Shown here piece after piece: positions 63,620 through 64,000 of a stretch of DNA of 64,000 bases (positions are counted from its first letter, which is position 1; each line of letters starts with the position of its first letter). The position numbers and the translations under genes were made by a program. Source of the DNA: an uncultured Bacilli bacterium (GTDB lineage: Bacteria; Bacillota_I; Bacilli_A; RF39; UBA660). Location: positions 99,257-163,256 of the forward strand of contig CALVKA010000003.1 in assembly GCA_944332475.1 (NCBI GenBank), read 5' to 3'. The notes beneath the pieces are model-generated. The model saw only the letters and a program-made list of their open reading frames with translations. It was not told where the DNA came from and did no database searches.

Positions 63620-64000
63620 TTATAAATTTTTGTTGGTTAAACTGAAAAATTTGTCGAAAAACTCTAATAATTTATCTATTACTTTATTTTTCTTTTCTTG
63701 CCTATCGTTTGTAGGTGTAAACATATTCATTGGCGGAAGTATCTCGGATACTTCTGTCCCGTTTGTTTCTACCTTTCCTTGTTCAAAAGATTTTTTTATG
63801 AACTTATAAGTTTCTTCTCTATTAAGATTTTCCTCATTTATGATTTTATCAAGTTCCTCTTTTTTCTTACTGTTCATAAAATCTTCGAAATCTTTATATA
63901 CATCAGAATTTTGATTTAGTGATTCAATGAATGACATAATTAAATCTTTTTTATTTCTTAAATCTGGGCTTGCCATAATTGTCTTTTGAATGGTTACTAA
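63620..64000 (-). CDS. hsdR: Type I restriction enzyme HsdR subunit, C-terminal part
   Basis: The frame is open to the window edge, so the first visible codon (64000-63998) is internal; ATG 63976 is not the start. It encodes the helical C-terminal domain found in HsdR: SPDLRNKKDLIMSFIESL, then DFMNSKKKEELDKIINEENL, ETYKFIKKSFEQGKVETNGTEV and EKKNKVIDKLLEFFDKFF. This domain contacts the HsdM/S complex. The motor and nuclease parts, and probably hsdM and hsdS, lie beyond the window. Confidence 0.8.
   Translation of the reverse strand, partial: LVTIQKTIMASPDLRNKKDLIMSFIESLNQNSDVYKDFEDFMNSKKKEELDKIINEENLNREETYKFIKKSFEQGKVETNGTEVSEILPPMNMFTPTNDRQEKKNKVIDKLLEFFDKFFSLTNKNL

Noticed and set aside
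63620..63976. A separate 118-residue gene starting at ATG 63976
   Set aside because: The frame is open upstream to the window edge and the sequence is the internal C-terminal domain of HsdR.

Overview
The window is low-GC DNA from a Firmicutes/Bacillota-type bacterium using the standard code (TGA is a real stop, e.g. 23619-23621). Evidence for that placement: a CIRCE operator at clpB, an S-box upstream of metK, a tyrosine T-box, strong GGAGG ribosome sites, a ClpB without its N-domain, collagen-like Gly-X-Thr repeats, and a capsule operon of CpsC/CpsD/CpsB/LCP type. The composition and the short ClpB recall the wall-less or near-mollicute gut lineages, but LCP and LD-carboxypeptidase genes argue for a peptidoglycan wall. 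I cannot name the species.

Region 1 (1-29.6 kb) is mostly ordinary chromosome: the end of a collagen-like surface protein, a zinc dehydrogenase, a glycosyltransferase with TPRs, MscS, Pfs nucleosidase, LD-carboxypeptidase, FolD, CIRCE-controlled ClpB, a five-gene operon (inositol-phosphatase family, unknown, very large membrane protein, Ca2+ ATPase, DUF2871), a small Tyr phosphatase, AI-2E transporter, MBL hydrolase, an ASCH-nucleotidyltransferase fusion, a CmpB-like membrane protein coupled to a diacylglycerol glucosyltransferase, a G5 surface protein, tRNA editing, PHP and phosphodiesterase genes, CutA, and MetK behind a SAM-I riboswitch. Convergent genes usually share one bidirectional terminator in which the stop codons are embedded. 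Many promoters are TGnTATAAT extended -10 elements very close to the start codon.

Region 2 (29.6-39.3 kb) is accessory: a coiled-coil nuclease-like protein, a uracil-DNA-glycosylase-like fusion, two tandem tyrosyl-tRNA synthetase genes sharing an apparently near-identical 968-bp block but with different S4 domains (only one has a T-box), an IS30 copy cut short by an IS3 element, an exopolyphosphatase-like gene reduced to its first codons, and a RelE/HigB-like toxin with an XRE-ImmA/IrrE partner.

Region 3 (39.4-53.2 kb) is one capsule/exopolysaccharide operon read leftward from a strong sigma-A promoter at 53177-53205: chain-length regulator, tyrosine kinase, PHP phosphatase, initiating phosphoglycosyltransferase, two GT4, two GT2, polymerase, UDP-galactopyranose mutase, pyruvyltransferase-like protein, flippase, LCP ligase. 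Direct copies of the same IS30 flank this segment.

Region 4 (53.2-64 kb) holds the most interesting locus: a 32-residue Cys-Cys peptide gene followed by a radical SAM/SPASM maturase with an N-terminal HExxH domain and a second, overlapping radical SAM gene. I read this as a candidate RiPP (modified peptide) operon. It lies beside a Rel-type protein that stops after its TGS domain and has Gln at the usual synthetase Glu. Beyond it is decayed DNA (glycosylase and DUF2726 remnants, a dispersed repeat), a pRiA4b ORF-3-like gene, a large zinc-ribbon/nuclease-like protein, and the C-terminus of a type I restriction HsdR.
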